DNA from: CAMFTQ01 sp051881615
GTDB taxonomy: Bacteria; Bacillota; Clostridia; Oscillospirales; Acutalibacteraceae
DNA length: 49,384 nt
Direction of reading: 5' to 3'
Assembly (NCBI GenBank): GCA_051881615.1
Contig: JBJEQF010000020.1
Span: 1 to 49,384 of the forward strand
Part shown: positions 23,988-33,803 of the stretch, piece after piece
How positions within the stretch are numbered: position 1 is the first letter of the stretch
Layout: the number at the start of each line of letters is the position of its first letter
Translations under genes and position numbers: made by a program
Notes under the pieces: model-generated
The model's database searches: none
The model's input: only the letters and a program-made list of their open reading frames with translations
What the model was told of the DNA's origin: nothing

Positions 23988-25190
23988 TTACTCGTTGATA
24001 GCGATAACTGCACCTGAACCTACTGTTCTGCCGCCTTCACGGATAGCAAAACGCAGACCAACCTCGATAGCGATAGGAGTGATAAGCTCAACATCCATCT
24101 CTACGTTATCGCCAGGCATACACATTTCTGTACCCTCTGGGAGAGAAATTGTACCTGTAACGTCTGTTGTTCTGAAATAGAACTGTGGACGGTAGTTGTT
24201 GAAGAACGGTGTGTGACGGCCGCCTTCGTCCTTTGTTAATACGTAAACCTGACCACGGAACTTTGTGTGTGGGTGAATTGTACCCGGCTTAGCAAGTACC
24301 TGGCCACGCTCGATCTCATCTCTCTGAACACCACGGAGAAGTGCACCAACGTTGTCGCCTGCTTCAGCGTAATCAAGGCTCTTTCTGAACATTTCAAGAC
24401 CTGTGATAACAACTTTTCTCTTCTCTTCTGTAAGACCAACGATTTCAACTTCTTCAGAAGTCTTAACCTGACCTCTTTCAACTCTACCTGTAGCAACTGT
24501 ACCACGACCTGTGATTGTGAATACGTCCTCAACAGGCATAAGGAATGGCTGGTCAGCCTTTCTCTCAGGAGTTGGGATGAACTCGTCAACAGCCTTCATA
24601 AGCTCGTGGATGCAAGCATACTCAGGAGCAGCAGGATCTGTTGATGTGCTTGTTAATGCGAGGTAAGCAGAACCCTTAATGATTGGTGTATCGTCGCCCG
24701 GGAACTCGTACTCGTTAAGAAGCTCACGGATTTCCATCTCTACTAACTCAAGAAGCTCTTCGTCGTCAACTTGGTCAGTTTTGTTCATAAATACTACGAT
24801 GTAAGGTACACCTACCTGACGTGAAAGCAGGATGTGCTCTCTTGTCTGAGGCATAGGACCGTCAGCAGCAGAAACTACGAGGATAGCGCCGTCCATCTGA
24901 GCAGCACCTGTGATCATGTTCTTTACATAGTCAGCGTGTCCCGGGCAGTCAACGTGTGCATAGTGACGTGTTTCTGTCTGATACTCAACGTGAGCTGTGT
25001 TGATTGTGATACCACGCTCTCTCTCTTCAGGAGCCTTATCAATGTTAGCGTAATCAACGAAATCAGCTTCGCCGTTTAAGTTGAGAACCTTTGTGATAGC
25101 AGCTGTAAGAGTTGTTTTACCGTGGTCAACGTGACCGATTGTACCAATGTTTACGTGTGGCTTATTTCTTTCGAACTTTTCTCTTGCCAT
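23988..25190 (-). CDS. tuf: elongation factor Tu
   Basis: EF-Tu delivers aminoacyl-tRNA to the ribosome. The 400-residue protein begins MAREKFERNKPHVNIGTIGH and shows the GTPase motifs G1 GHVDHGKT, G2 with RGITI, G3 DCPGH, G4 NKTD (normally NKCD) and G5 GSAYLALT, then beta-barrel domains 2 and 3 with the RGQVLAKPG and TGTISLPEG segments. Ribosome binding site GGAGG. It follows fusA after 98 bases, the usual end of the str operon. Length is normal. Confidence 0.98.
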   Translation of the reverse strand: MAREKFERNKPHVNIGTIGHVDHGKTTLTAAITKVLNLNGEADFVDYANIDKAPEERERGITINTAHVEYQTETRHYAHVDCPGHADYVKNMITGAAQMDGAILVVSAADGPMPQTREHILLSRQVGVPYIVVFMNKTDQVDDEELLELVEMEIRELLNEYEFPGDDTPIIKGSAYLALTSTSTDPAAPEYACIHELMKAVDEFIPTPERKADQPFLMPVEDVFTITGRGTVATGRVERGQVKTSEEVEIVGLTEEKRKVVITGLEMFRKSLDYAEAGDNVGALLRGVQRDEIERGQVLAKPGTIHPHTKFRGQVYVLTKDEGGRHTPFFNNYRPQFYFRTTDVTGTISLPEGTEMCMPGDNVEMDVELITPIAIEVGLRFAIREGGRTVGSGAVIAINE

Positions 25191-25288
25191 TGGAAATTTC
25201 CTCCTTTTATTTGTAAAAGAAACTTTTACTATTTTGTAATTATTTTACCAAATAAATTCCGCAAATGCAATACATTTTTGAAATTTTA

Positions 25289-27382
25289 TCAGTCTTTCTT
25301 AGCTCTTGCGCTCATAATTTTTTCGGCAATATTTCTTGGTACCTCAGCATAATGGCTTGGCTCCATAACATACTGACCGCGTCCCTGTGTCTTTGAACGC
25401 ATATCGGTAGCATAACCGAACATTTCTGAAAGCGGAACGTGAGCTGTGATTCTCTGTGCGCCGTTGTCGGCCTCCATACCCTGAATCATACCACGTCTGG
25501 AGTTAAGGTCGCCGATAACGTCGCCCATATACTCCTCAGGAACGATAACAGAAACCTTCATAATAGGCTCTAAAAGTACAGGATCAGCCTTTTTCATAGC
25601 CTCTTTGAAGGCCATTGAACCGGCAATTTTAAATGCCATTTCTGATGAGTCAACCTCGTGGTAAGAACCGTCATAAAGCTCTACCTTAACGTCAACTACA
25701 TTGTAGCCTGCAAGTACGCCGTTGAGCATTGCGCCCTGAATACCTGCGTCAACAGCAGGGATGTATTCCTTTGGAATAGCACCGCCGACTACAGAGTTTA
25801 CAAACTCGTAGCCCTTTGTCGGGTTAGGCTCTACGTTAATCTTAACGTGACCGTACTGACCCTTACCGCCTGACTGTCTTGCATACTTCTGATCAACAGA
25901 AGCCTTTGCACGGATTGTTTCTTTATAAGCAACCTGTGGCTTACCGATGTTAGCCTCTACCTTAAATTCACGCAGAAGTCTGTCAACGATAATCTCAAGG
26001 TGAAGCTCACCCATACCGGCGATAATTGTCTGGCCTGTTTCTTCATCTGTATAAGCCTTGAAGGTCGGGTCTTCCTCAGCAAGCTTTGCAAGAGCAATAC
26101 CCATCTTCTCCTGACCTGCCTTTGTCTTTGGCTCGATAGCTACACGGATAACAGGCTCAGGGAATTCCATTGATTCAAGGATAACAGGGTGCTTCTCGTC
26201 ACAGAGAGTGTCGCCTGTTGTTGTATTTTTAAGACCAACGGCAGCAGCAATATCACCTGCATAGCAAGTGTCGATATCCTTTCTGTCGTTAGCGTGCATC
26301 TGAAGGATACGGCCCATACGCTCGTTGTTGTCCTTGGTAGAGTTATATACAGTTTGTCCTGCATTAACTATACCTGAGTAAACTCTGAAAAAGCAGAGCT
26401 TACCAACGAATGGGTCAGTAGCAATCTTGAATGCTAAAGCAGAGAACGGCTCTTCGTCAGAAGCGTGTCTGCAGGTTTCCTCTTCTGTATCAGGGTTAAT
26501 ACCCTTGATAGCAGGAATGTCTGTCGGAGCAGGCATATAGTCAACGATTGCATCCAGAAGCTTCTGAACACCCTTGTTACGGTAGGATGTACCGCAGGTT
26601 ACAGGCACCATATCGTTAGAGATAGTTGCCTTACGGATTGTTCTCTTAATTTCTTCGATTGTCAATTCCTCGCCGCCGAAGTACTTTTCCATAAGCTCCT
26701 CGTCCTGCTCTGCAACAGCCTCGATAAGCTCATCGTGATACTTGTTAGCGATTTCAATCATATCTGCAGGGATTTCTTCTTCTCTCATATCCTTACCGAG
26801 GTCGTCATAGTAAACCTCAGCCTTCATTGATACAAGGTCAACAATTCCCTTAAATGTGTCTTCACTACCGATTGGCAGCTGAATCGGAACAGCGTTACAT
26901 TTTAATCTGTCCTTCATCATCTGAACAACTCTGTAGAAGTCAGCGCCCATAATGTCCATCTTGTTTACATAAACCATTCTCGGAACGCCGTAATTGTCAG
27001 CCTGACGCCAAACTGTTTCTGACTGTGGCTCAACGCCGCCCTTAGCGCAAAGAACTGTTACAGAACCGTCAAGTACACGAAGTGAACGCTCAACCTCTAC
27101 TGTAAAGTCAACGTGACCCGGAGTATCGATGATGTTGATTCTGACATTCTTGTTGTTGCTGTCCTTCCAGAAACAAGTTGTAGCAGCAGAGGTAATTGTA
27201 ATACCTCTCTCCTGCTCCTGTACCATCCAGTCCATAGTAGCGCCGCCCTCGTGGGTTTCGCCTATTTTATGGTTGATACCTGTGTAGAACAGGATACGCT
27301 CTGTTGTAGTAGTTTTACCGGCATCGATGTGAGCCATGATACCGATGTTTCTTGTTTGTTCAAGAGATACCTGTCTTGGCAT
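25289..27382 (-). CDS. fusA: elongation factor G
   Basis: EF-G drives tRNA-mRNA translocation and, with RRF, ribosome recycling. The 697-residue product has G1 AHIDAGKTT, G2 with RGITITSAATT, G3 DTPGH, G4 NKMD, then domains II-V including the domain IV loop (ARQSGGKGQYGHV) and VVGGAIPKEYIPAV. Length is that of the main housekeeping EF-G rather than EF-G2/TetM types. AGGAGG precedes the ATG. It lies between rpsG (39 bases upstream) and tuf. Confidence 0.98.
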   Translation of the reverse strand: MPRQVSLEQTRNIGIMAHIDAGKTTTTERILFYTGINHKIGETHEGGATMDWMVQEQERGITITSAATTCFWKDSNNKNVRINIIDTPGHVDFTVEVERSLRVLDGSVTVLCAKGGVEPQSETVWRQADNYGVPRMVYVNKMDIMGADFYRVVQMMKDRLKCNAVPIQLPIGSEDTFKGIVDLVSMKAEVYYDDLGKDMREEEIPADMIEIANKYHDELIEAVAEQDEELMEKYFGGEELTIEEIKRTIRKATISNDMVPVTCGTSYRNKGVQKLLDAIVDYMPAPTDIPAIKGINPDTEEETCRHASDEEPFSALAFKIATDPFVGKLCFFRVYSGIVNAGQTVYNSTKDNNERMGRILQMHANDRKDIDTCYAGDIAAAVGLKNTTTGDTLCDEKHPVILESMEFPEPVIRVAIEPKTKAGQEKMGIALAKLAEEDPTFKAYTDEETGQTIIAGMGELHLEIIVDRLLREFKVEANIGKPQVAYKETIRAKASVDQKYARQSGGKGQYGHVKINVEPNPTKGYEFVNSVVGGAIPKEYIPAVDAGIQGAMLNGVLAGYNVVDVKVELYDGSYHEVDSSEMAFKIAGSMAFKEAMKKADPVLLEPIMKVSVIVPEEYMGDVIGDLNSRRGMIQGMEADNGAQRITAHVPLSEMFGYATDMRSKTQGRGQYVMEPSHYAEVPRNIAEKIMSARAKKD

Positions 27383-27421
27383 AAAATCCTCCTTAATAGA
27401 CTTGACACGATAATAATATAA

Positions 27422-27892
27422 TTACCATCTGTAATGTGCGAAAGCCTTGTTTGCTTCTGCCATCTTGTGTGTATCGTCACGCTTTTTAGCTGCGCCGCCT
27501 GCACCGTTGACAGCGTCGAGAATTTCACCTGCAAGTCTTTCCTTCATTGTTCTTTCACTACGAAGTCTTGAGTAGTTTGAAATCCAACGTAAGCCTAAGG
27601 TCTGTCTTCTTTCAGGTCTAACCTCCATAGGAACCTGATAGGTAGCACCGCCCACACGGCGAGCCTTAACCTCTAAAACAGGCATTACGTTTTCCATAGC
27701 CTGCTCAAAAACCTCAAGCGGGTCTTTACCTGTCTTTTCTGAAATGATGTCAAAAGCACCATAAACGATTTTCTGGGCAACGCCCTTCTTTCCGTCATAC
27801 ATAATGTTGTTGATAAGACGGGTAACTAACTTTGAGTTGTAAACCGGATCCGGCAAAACATCACGTTTTGCGATTGAACCTCTTCTTGGCAC
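27422..27892 (-). CDS. rpsG: 30S ribosomal protein S7
   Basis: S7 nucleates assembly of the 30S head and contacts E-site tRNA. The 156-residue product begins with PRRGSIAKRDVLPDPVYNS and ends with KMAEANKAFAHYRW, typical of the family. The start is GTG 27892, because AAGGAGG lies 8 bases upstream; a longer frame to 27964 has no conserved residues. It is the second gene of the str operon. Confidence 0.97.
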   Translation of the reverse strand: MPRRGSIAKRDVLPDPVYNSKLVTRLINNIMYDGKKGVAQKIVYGAFDIISEKTGKDPLEVFEQAMENVMPVLEVKARRVGGATYQVPMEVRPERRQTLGLRWISNYSRLRSERTMKERLAGEILDAVNGAGGAAKKRDDTHKMAEANKAFAHYRW

Positions 27893-28061
27893 TTTACTTC
27901 CCTCCTTCACAATATTTGAGATATCATAGGTACTCGAAAGCGACAAACTCCCGTATGCCGACACAGAGGCTCATACAATATATATAAATATATAAAAGCA
28001 TCTGTATTGCATTACAGTTACATTAAATTACTTAATTAACTTAGGGTAGTCAGTCAATTTC

Positions 28062-28481
28062 TTATTTACCTGCCTTTGGACGCTTTGCGCCGTACTTTGA
28101 ACGAGCCTGCATACGCTTAGCAACACCCTGAGCATCTAATGTGCCTCTGATGATGTGGTAACGTACACCAGGTAAGTCTTTAACACGGCCGCCTCTGATA
28201 AGAACAACGCTGTGCTCCTGCAGATTGTGACCAACGCCCGGTATATAAGAACTAACCTCGATACCGTTTGAAAGTCTTACTCTGGCAATTTTTCTGAGAG
28301 CTGAGTTAGGCTTCTTAGGTGTAGCAGTTTTAACTGCTGTGCAAACGCCTCTCTTCTGCGGTGAGCTTTGCTCAATAGAACAGTTTTTCTTTGAGTTCCA
28401 GCCTACCAAAAGAGCAGGAGCCTTAGCCTTTTTCTCGGAAACATCTCTGCCTTTACGTACTAATTGGTTAAAGGTTGGCAT
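28062..28481 (-). CDS. rpsL: 30S ribosomal protein S12
   Basis: S12 sits at the decoding centre and is the classic target of streptomycin-resistance changes. The 139-residue product starts MPTFNQLVRKGRD and contains the conserved KKPNSALRKIARVRLSNG and VRYHIIRGTLDAQGV segments; the lysine at the streptomycin-sensitive KKPNS position is the common wild-type residue. AGGAGG precedes the ATG. First gene of the str operon. Confidence 0.98.
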   Translation of the reverse strand: MPTFNQLVRKGRDVSEKKAKAPALLVGWNSKKNCSIEQSSPQKRGVCTAVKTATPKKPNSALRKIARVRLSNGIEVSSYIPGVGHNLQEHSVVLIRGGRVKDLPGVRYHIIRGTLDAQGVAKRMQARSKYGAKRPKAGK

Positions 28482-28654
28482 ATTTTTCCTCCTTTCCCGA
28501 AATATAAGAAATTGAATTTATGTTAAAGGATAAATTTAGTTTACCCTTTTAACAGCAAAATATATTTATTAAAAATATACATAAAAAGAGTAGTAAAATT
28601 CAGTGCGTAGAGCACTTTTAACAACAGATTTTGCCACTCTCCGTCAAGTGTTAA

Positions 28655-28684
28655 TCATAACACAAATCGCACTGTTTTGTCAAC
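28655..28684 (-). promoter_or_regulatory. promoter of the str operon
   Basis: On the minus strand TTGACA (28684-28679), 18 bases, TATGAT (28660-28655), leading into a leader of about 165 bases before rpsL. From 28685 to 28875 I see nothing else beyond AT-rich sequence and the end of the next gene. Confidence 0.7.
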
Positions 28685-28875
28685 ATTTTTTTGCGGTGCA
28701 AAGCAAAAAAGCAAATTCCCAAAGTAAATTCCACAGTGGAATTTAAATTTGCATTCAGTCTGAGAATTTACGTTTTTATTAAGTTAATATTATGTAAATT
28801 GCTGTTAAGCGTGATTTCCGGAACAGCTAAGCTTTTCAAAAATTCACACAAGATATTGCAGTTAATCGCACTAAA

Positions 28876-30567
28876 TCATTGTCTTGCGTACAAAAGATAC
28901 TCGGGATTTAGTTCAAAGTTTGGTTTATCATCAATCATATAAGCCAAAGGACTTGTTTTTTCTTTTAACCTTGCGAGCAAATCGGGAACAGCCTTAAGCT
29001 TTTGCCTGCAATAATCGGCGCTTTTACTATCGCCGGCTTTTTCATAAAGCGAAATACCGATTATAAGTTTTTTGCAATAATCGTTGTATTCATCTATAGA
29101 ATATGGCGCTTTGCTTATTGCTTCAAGCTTGTAGTTTATAAACGCTTCAAAGTCGCCCTCCTGATAAGCCTTTAGCGCCTTTGCGCTGTAGGCAAGCGAC
29201 ACGTTTTTGTTGCTTGATAATATATCATCGGCAATTACATTCAGCTTGTCAACACTATCCTGTTGAGGTAAAAGATTAACCTTTGCCATAGTATTTCCGT
29301 TGTAAATACTTAATGCAATCTGTGGTGAAAAATATGCGTCAGCAAATAATGCTACAGAAAAATAAATGCAAAGTGCCGAAATTACAACCAACACTGTTGC
29401 AAAAATCGGTTTTTGCTTTTTGTTTAGCACTATTCTTTTGCCGACATTTGTGTTCATTGATAATAGAAGAATAAAAAACATAGACAGAAACTGCAGGTTA
29501 AAATCAAAAAGACCGTGAATTAGAATACAAGCAATTATCAGCCTGTTTGTCATTGAGGTTGATTTTGAAAAGATTGTGCGAAATACTGCCGTCAAAAGCA
29601 ACGCTGTCGGCAACCAACCGATGTCAAGCAATAGCTGCAGTACATCGTTATGAATAAATTTAACGGAATAAACACCTGTCTGAATTTGACTTTGCATAAA
29701 GTAATAACCGTCATAACCTAAGCCAAACGGATTTTGCAAAATAAGCGGTAATGAATCTTGATAATACAGCAGACGTCCTACAAGCGTACTTTCTGTAAAT
29801 GATAATGTAAGAAATCGTCCGAATGTTGACATGTCACCTGTAACAAGCACATAGGCTACAGCTGCGCCTACCAAGAGGAGCAAAACCGATATAATTGAAA
29901 TTCTGACTTTTTTTGATTTGTTGATAACAGCAATTACAATCAAGGCTGCTACGCAAAGTACAAACGCAGTTCGTGAGCCTGTTGCAAGCAATCCCAGCAT
30001 AAGAACCACAAACAAAACAGTATCAATATTTGACAGCTTGTCCTTTGTAAGTGTAATTATGATGCCAAGCAATAAGAGCAGCGCAAAGGTATTTGGATAT
30101 TGAAAAAATCCTGCTAATCTGCTCGAAACAGTAAAGTAATCAGTAAAAGCAGGTATAAAAGACAATGCAAACGAAAGCACCGCCATAACCGCTGAAGCAT
30201 AAGGTATGGCAGATAACAACGATTTCTTTTTATTGTCATCAAATTGCATTATGCACATCACAAAAAGCAACAGCGGTAAAAATTTAAAAAATCCGAAAAC
30301 AGCCATACCCTTGTCCACAGCCCACAAAAAGGTTAAGGCATAAAACAGCACTATGCAAAGCACGGCTAAGCTTTCTATTGAGAGAAAGACAGACAGCTTT
30401 TTGTTTTTATTATACAAATAAACAAGATACACACACAATGCAACGGACGAAACACAGGATAGCCACTCATAAAAAAGTCCTGTTGCAAAAAGTGAAAACA
30501 CGAAAAAACATTCAAGAAAACCAATATTCTTAAGCTTACTATCTAATTTGCTGAAAATAGAGAACAC
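28876..30567 (-). CDS. O-antigen ligase / polysaccharide polymerase-like membrane protein
   Basis: A 563-residue polytopic membrane protein with roughly 12 hydrophobic helices and the Wzy_C-type core: a long periplasm-side loop with GRLLYYQDSLPLILQNPFGLGYDGYYF-like residues (GLGYDG) and FIHNDVLQLLLDIGWL, where the G-x-G and HN-x-LQ residues are characteristic. The C-terminal 150 residues are soluble and helical, TPR-like. In Gram-positives these enzymes polymerise or ligate capsular or teichoic glycans. The GTG at 30567 abuts its AAAGGGG site, so the true start may be a few codons later. No glycosyltransferases are nearby. Confidence 0.8.
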   Translation of the reverse strand: MFSIFSKLDSKLKNIGFLECFFVFSLFATGLFYEWLSCVSSVALCVYLVYLYNKNKKLSVFLSIESLAVLCIVLFYALTFLWAVDKGMAVFGFFKFLPLLLFVMCIMQFDDNKKKSLLSAIPYASAVMAVLSFALSFIPAFTDYFTVSSRLAGFFQYPNTFALLLLLGIIITLTKDKLSNIDTVLFVVLMLGLLATGSRTAFVLCVAALIVIAVINKSKKVRISIISVLLLLVGAAVAYVLVTGDMSTFGRFLTLSFTESTLVGRLLYYQDSLPLILQNPFGLGYDGYYFMQSQIQTGVYSVKFIHNDVLQLLLDIGWLPTALLLTAVFRTIFSKSTSMTNRLIIACILIHGLFDFNLQFLSMFFILLLSMNTNVGKRIVLNKKQKPIFATVLVVISALCIYFSVALFADAYFSPQIALSIYNGNTMAKVNLLPQQDSVDKLNVIADDILSSNKNVSLAYSAKALKAYQEGDFEAFINYKLEAISKAPYSIDEYNDYCKKLIIGISLYEKAGDSKSADYCRQKLKAVPDLLARLKEKTSPLAYMIDDKPNFELNPEYLLYARQ

Positions 30568-30618
30568 CCCTTTATAACCTATAAACCAAGCTAAATATTA
30601 AATTATATAAATCTCACC

Positions 30619-30652
30619 AAAACACTCCGCCGAGTATAGCGGAGTGTTTGTT
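30619..30652 (-). terminator. terminator of the LRR-dockerin gene
   Basis: ACACTCCGC (30622-30630) and GCGGAGTGT (30639-30647) form a 9-bp stem, followed on the minus strand by TTTTGG. It sits 14 bases after the stop codon of the gene at 30666. Confidence 0.8.
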
Positions 30653-30665
30653 GTTCTAATTATTT

Positions 30666-33449
30666 TTACTTACCGATGTCAAGTCCTGTGTCAATGCCTG
30701 CTGTGTACTTCTGAATAGCCGTTACGTCGTTTACATTTACCTTGCCGTCTTTGTTTACATCAGCTGCTTTTTTCTGCTCGTCTGTGAGTGTAACGAGTGA
30801 TGCGGCTGATTTTTGAATTATTGTTGCGTCTTTGATATTGATTTTGCCGTCGCCGCTGACATCACCGCTTTGCTGTTCGCCGGACGGCTCTGTTGGGTTA
30901 GGCTCTGTTGGGTTAGGCTCTGTCGGTAAATTGCTTGAGTTTATGTTGATAAATTTAAACCCATTTTCAGTAGCGTAATCTTCAGCCGCAGTATCTTCAT
31001 AGCCTTTTATTGTAAAACCATCAATTTTTAGGGTAGCAAATCTGCCAGAATCATCAGCCTCCTCGCTCGTTTCAAAACCTAAGGCGAACTCATCAATTGA
31101 CTTAACAGTAGAAGGAATCTCAACTTCTAAAAGTGATGTGCAGTTAAAAAACGCCTTATAAACTATTTCTGTAACAGAAGAAGGAATATCTACATCTGTA
31201 AGGCTTGTGCAGCCGTAAAATGCATAACTACCAACACTTGTAACGCTGTCGGGGATTGTTATGCTTTCAAGGCTTGTGCAACCATAAAATGCTGCATCAC
31301 CAATGCTTGTAACGCTGTCGGGGATTGTCACGCTTGTAAGGCTTGTGCAACCTAAAAATGCATACCCGTCAATGCTTGTAACGCTGTCGGGGATTGTTAT
31401 GCTTGTAAGGCTTGTGCAGCCACTAAATGCATCCATGCCAATACTTGTAACGCTGTCGGGGATTGTTACACTTGTAAGGCTTGTGCAGCCGTAAAATGCA
31501 CAAACGCCAATTTCTGTTACGCTGTCAGGGATTTTTATGCTTGCAAGGCTTGTGCAGCCGTAAAATGCATAATAGCCAATGCTTGTAACGCTGTCGGGGA
31601 TTGTTATGCTTGTAAGGCCTGTGCAGTCGGAAAATGCACTATTACTAATACCTTTTGTACCGTCTTTTACTGTGATGTTAGTATTCTGCGGCATTTCACC
31701 TTTGTATGTGTACAACACCTTTCCGGCATATACAACACCGTCAGGCTGATTATCATACCATGCCGTATTTTCAAATGCACCATAGCCAATCTCTGTAACG
31801 CTGTCGGGGATTGTTATGCTTGTAAGGCTTGTGCAGCCGTGAAACGCACCACCGCCAATGCTTGTAACACTGTCGGGGATTGTTATGCTTGCAAGGCTTG
31901 TACAGCCGAAAAATGCAGAATTGCCAATGCTTGTTACCTTTTTGCCGTCAAGCTCTGACGGAATAGTAAGCTCTGTCGCACTGCCTGTGTAGTCTGTGAT
32001 TTTAATTTCGCCGTTATCGGTTAGCTTATATTCAAGACAAAATTCTACAGGCAAATCACCTAAGCTGATAAATTCAAAGCCGTTGTCGTTAGCATAGGTT
32101 TCAGCCGCTGAGCCTAAGTAGCCGGTAATTGTGAAGCCGTCAATTTTGACCTCATTGTGTTCATCATCATAGTAGTAACCAAATGCATTGACGCCAATAT
32201 ATTTAACACTTGCTGGGATTGTTATGCTTTCAAGGCTTGTGCAGTCTTGAAATGCGTAATTGCCAATTTCTGTAACACTCTTGGGGATTGTTATGCTTGT
32301 AAGGCTTGTGCAGTTGTAAAATGCACTATAGCAAATTTCTGTAACGCTGTCGGGGATTGTTATGCTTGCAAGGCTGGTGCAGTCGTAAAATGCACTATTG
32401 CCAATGCTTGTAACACTGTCGGGGATTGTGACACTTGTAAGGCTTGTGCAGTCGGAAAATGCAGCATAGCCAATGCTTGTAACGCTGTCGGGGATTGAAT
32501 ATGAAGAAGAATTTTTACCTGCCGGGTAACAAACAAGTGTTTTTACCTCTTTGTCAAACAAAACTCCGTCTATTTCTGTATAACTCTCATTTTTGCTGTC
32601 AACATAAATATTAGCAAGGCTTGTGCAGCCGGAAAATGCCCAATAGCCAATTTCTGTAACACTGTCAGGGATTGTTATGCTTGTTAGGCTTGTGCAGTAT
32701 TCAAATGCACCATAGCAAATTCTTGTAACGCTGTCGGGGATTGTTATGCTTGTAAGGCTTGTGCAGTAGATAAATGCAGCATCACTAATACTTTTTGTAC
32801 CATCTTTTACTGTGATAGTAGTATTCTGCGGCATTTCGCCTTTGTATTCGTACAACACCTTTCCGACATATACAACACCGTCAGGCTGATTATCATACCA
32901 TTCCGTATTTCCAAATGCACCATAGCCAATTTCTGTAACGCTGTCGGGGATTGTTATGCTTGTTAGGTTTGTGCAGTCGGAAAATGCATAATCGCCAATG
33001 CTTGTAACGCTGTCGGGGATTGTGACACTTGTAAGGCTTGTGCAGTCATCAAATGCATAATCGCCAATGCTTGTAACGCTGTCGGGGATTGTTATGCTTG
33101 CAAGGCTGGTGCAGCCGTCAAATGCAGCAAAGCCAATGCTTGTGACGCTGTCGGGGATTGTTATGCTTGTTAGGCTTGTGCAGCCATAAAATGCATCATC
33201 GCCAATGCTTGTAACCTTTTTCCCGTCAAGCTCTGACGGAATTGTAAGCTCTGTCGCACTGCCTGTGTAGCCTGTAATTACAGCAGTGCCGTCACCATAG
33301 TCATAGTACTCAAACTCGCCGCTTGTTTCACCTGTGCTGACAGCCTGTGTTTGTGCCGCCGAAGCCGTAATCGGGGCTATCACCGCTGTGCTTAACAGCA
33401 TAACCGCTGCAAGACAGGTTGATATTGCCTTTTTAAATTTCGTTCTCAT
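30666..33449 (-). CDS. secreted BspA-type leucine-rich-repeat protein with dockerin
   Basis: A 927-residue surface protein. Residues 1-32 are a signal peptide (LAAVMLLSTAVIAPITASAA). Then come two arrays of about 23-residue BspA/LRR_5 repeats of the form FxxCTSLTSITIPDSVTSIG (about 85-440 and 500-820), separated by a linker with a repeated TGYTGSATELTIPSELDGKK block. A NPTEPNPTEP linker leads to a type I dockerin (DVSGDGKINIKDATIIQ and DVNKDGKVNVNDVTAIQ). BspA repeats often mediate adhesion to host or particle surfaces; no catalytic domain is visible. GGAGGAAAC precedes the ATG. The dockerin tail closely resembles that of the transglutaminase protein at 36971. Confidence 0.92.
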   Translation of the reverse strand: MRTKFKKAISTCLAAVMLLSTAVIAPITASAAQTQAVSTGETSGEFEYYDYGDGTAVITGYTGSATELTIPSELDGKKVTSIGDDAFYGCTSLTSITIPDSVTSIGFAAFDGCTSLASITIPDSVTSIGDYAFDDCTSLTSVTIPDSVTSIGDYAFSDCTNLTSITIPDSVTEIGYGAFGNTEWYDNQPDGVVYVGKVLYEYKGEMPQNTTITVKDGTKSISDAAFIYCTSLTSITIPDSVTRICYGAFEYCTSLTSITIPDSVTEIGYWAFSGCTSLANIYVDSKNESYTEIDGVLFDKEVKTLVCYPAGKNSSSYSIPDSVTSIGYAAFSDCTSLTSVTIPDSVTSIGNSAFYDCTSLASITIPDSVTEICYSAFYNCTSLTSITIPKSVTEIGNYAFQDCTSLESITIPASVKYIGVNAFGYYYDDEHNEVKIDGFTITGYLGSAAETYANDNGFEFISLGDLPVEFCLEYKLTDNGEIKITDYTGSATELTIPSELDGKKVTSIGNSAFFGCTSLASITIPDSVTSIGGGAFHGCTSLTSITIPDSVTEIGYGAFENTAWYDNQPDGVVYAGKVLYTYKGEMPQNTNITVKDGTKGISNSAFSDCTGLTSITIPDSVTSIGYYAFYGCTSLASIKIPDSVTEIGVCAFYGCTSLTSVTIPDSVTSIGMDAFSGCTSLTSITIPDSVTSIDGYAFLGCTSLTSVTIPDSVTSIGDAAFYGCTSLESITIPDSVTSVGSYAFYGCTSLTDVDIPSSVTEIVYKAFFNCTSLLEVEIPSTVKSIDEFALGFETSEEADDSGRFATLKIDGFTIKGYEDTAAEDYATENGFKFININSSNLPTEPNPTEPNPTEPSGEQQSGDVSGDGKINIKDATIIQKSAASLVTLTDEQKKAADVNKDGKVNVNDVTAIQKYTAGIDTGLDIGK

Positions 33450-33690
33450 TGTCTGTTTCCTCCTATAATAAAAAATCCATACCCAAAGCCACGCAAAATA
33501 CGCATAGCTTTGATTGCTGTGAAATAAATATTAATCACTATAAAAGCATATTTTAACAGAGGCGATTTATTCCGTAATAAAGTGCTCGCTAAATACGGTG
33601 ATAAATTTACAATTTTTTCACAAATTTATTCTATCACATTAAATATTAAAATGCAATAAATATATTAAATTTTTTACTTGTCCATAATGA

Positions 33691-33727
33691 AAAAATCAAG
33701 CCGAAAAGCTTTATAAAAAACTTTTCG
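33691..33727 (-). terminator. terminator of the M23 peptidase gene
   Basis: CGAAAAG (33702-33708) and CTTTTCG (33721-33727) pair on the minus strand and are followed by GCTTGATTTTTTC. The remaining 33450-33690 is the AT-rich promoter region of the LRR gene, in which I find no clear -35/-10 pair. Confidence 0.6.
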
Positions 33728-33803
33728 ACCTGACTTTAGTTTTGCTTGTTTTTTATTGTTCGGTATTTTACATCTTTGGTCATTATCGGCTAAAAGCGAC
33801 AGG

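Noticed and set aside
32157..32498. Plus-strand Cys-rich 113-codon frame
   Set aside because: Antisense to the LRR repeats of the dockerin protein, whose regular 69-bp units keep other frames open.
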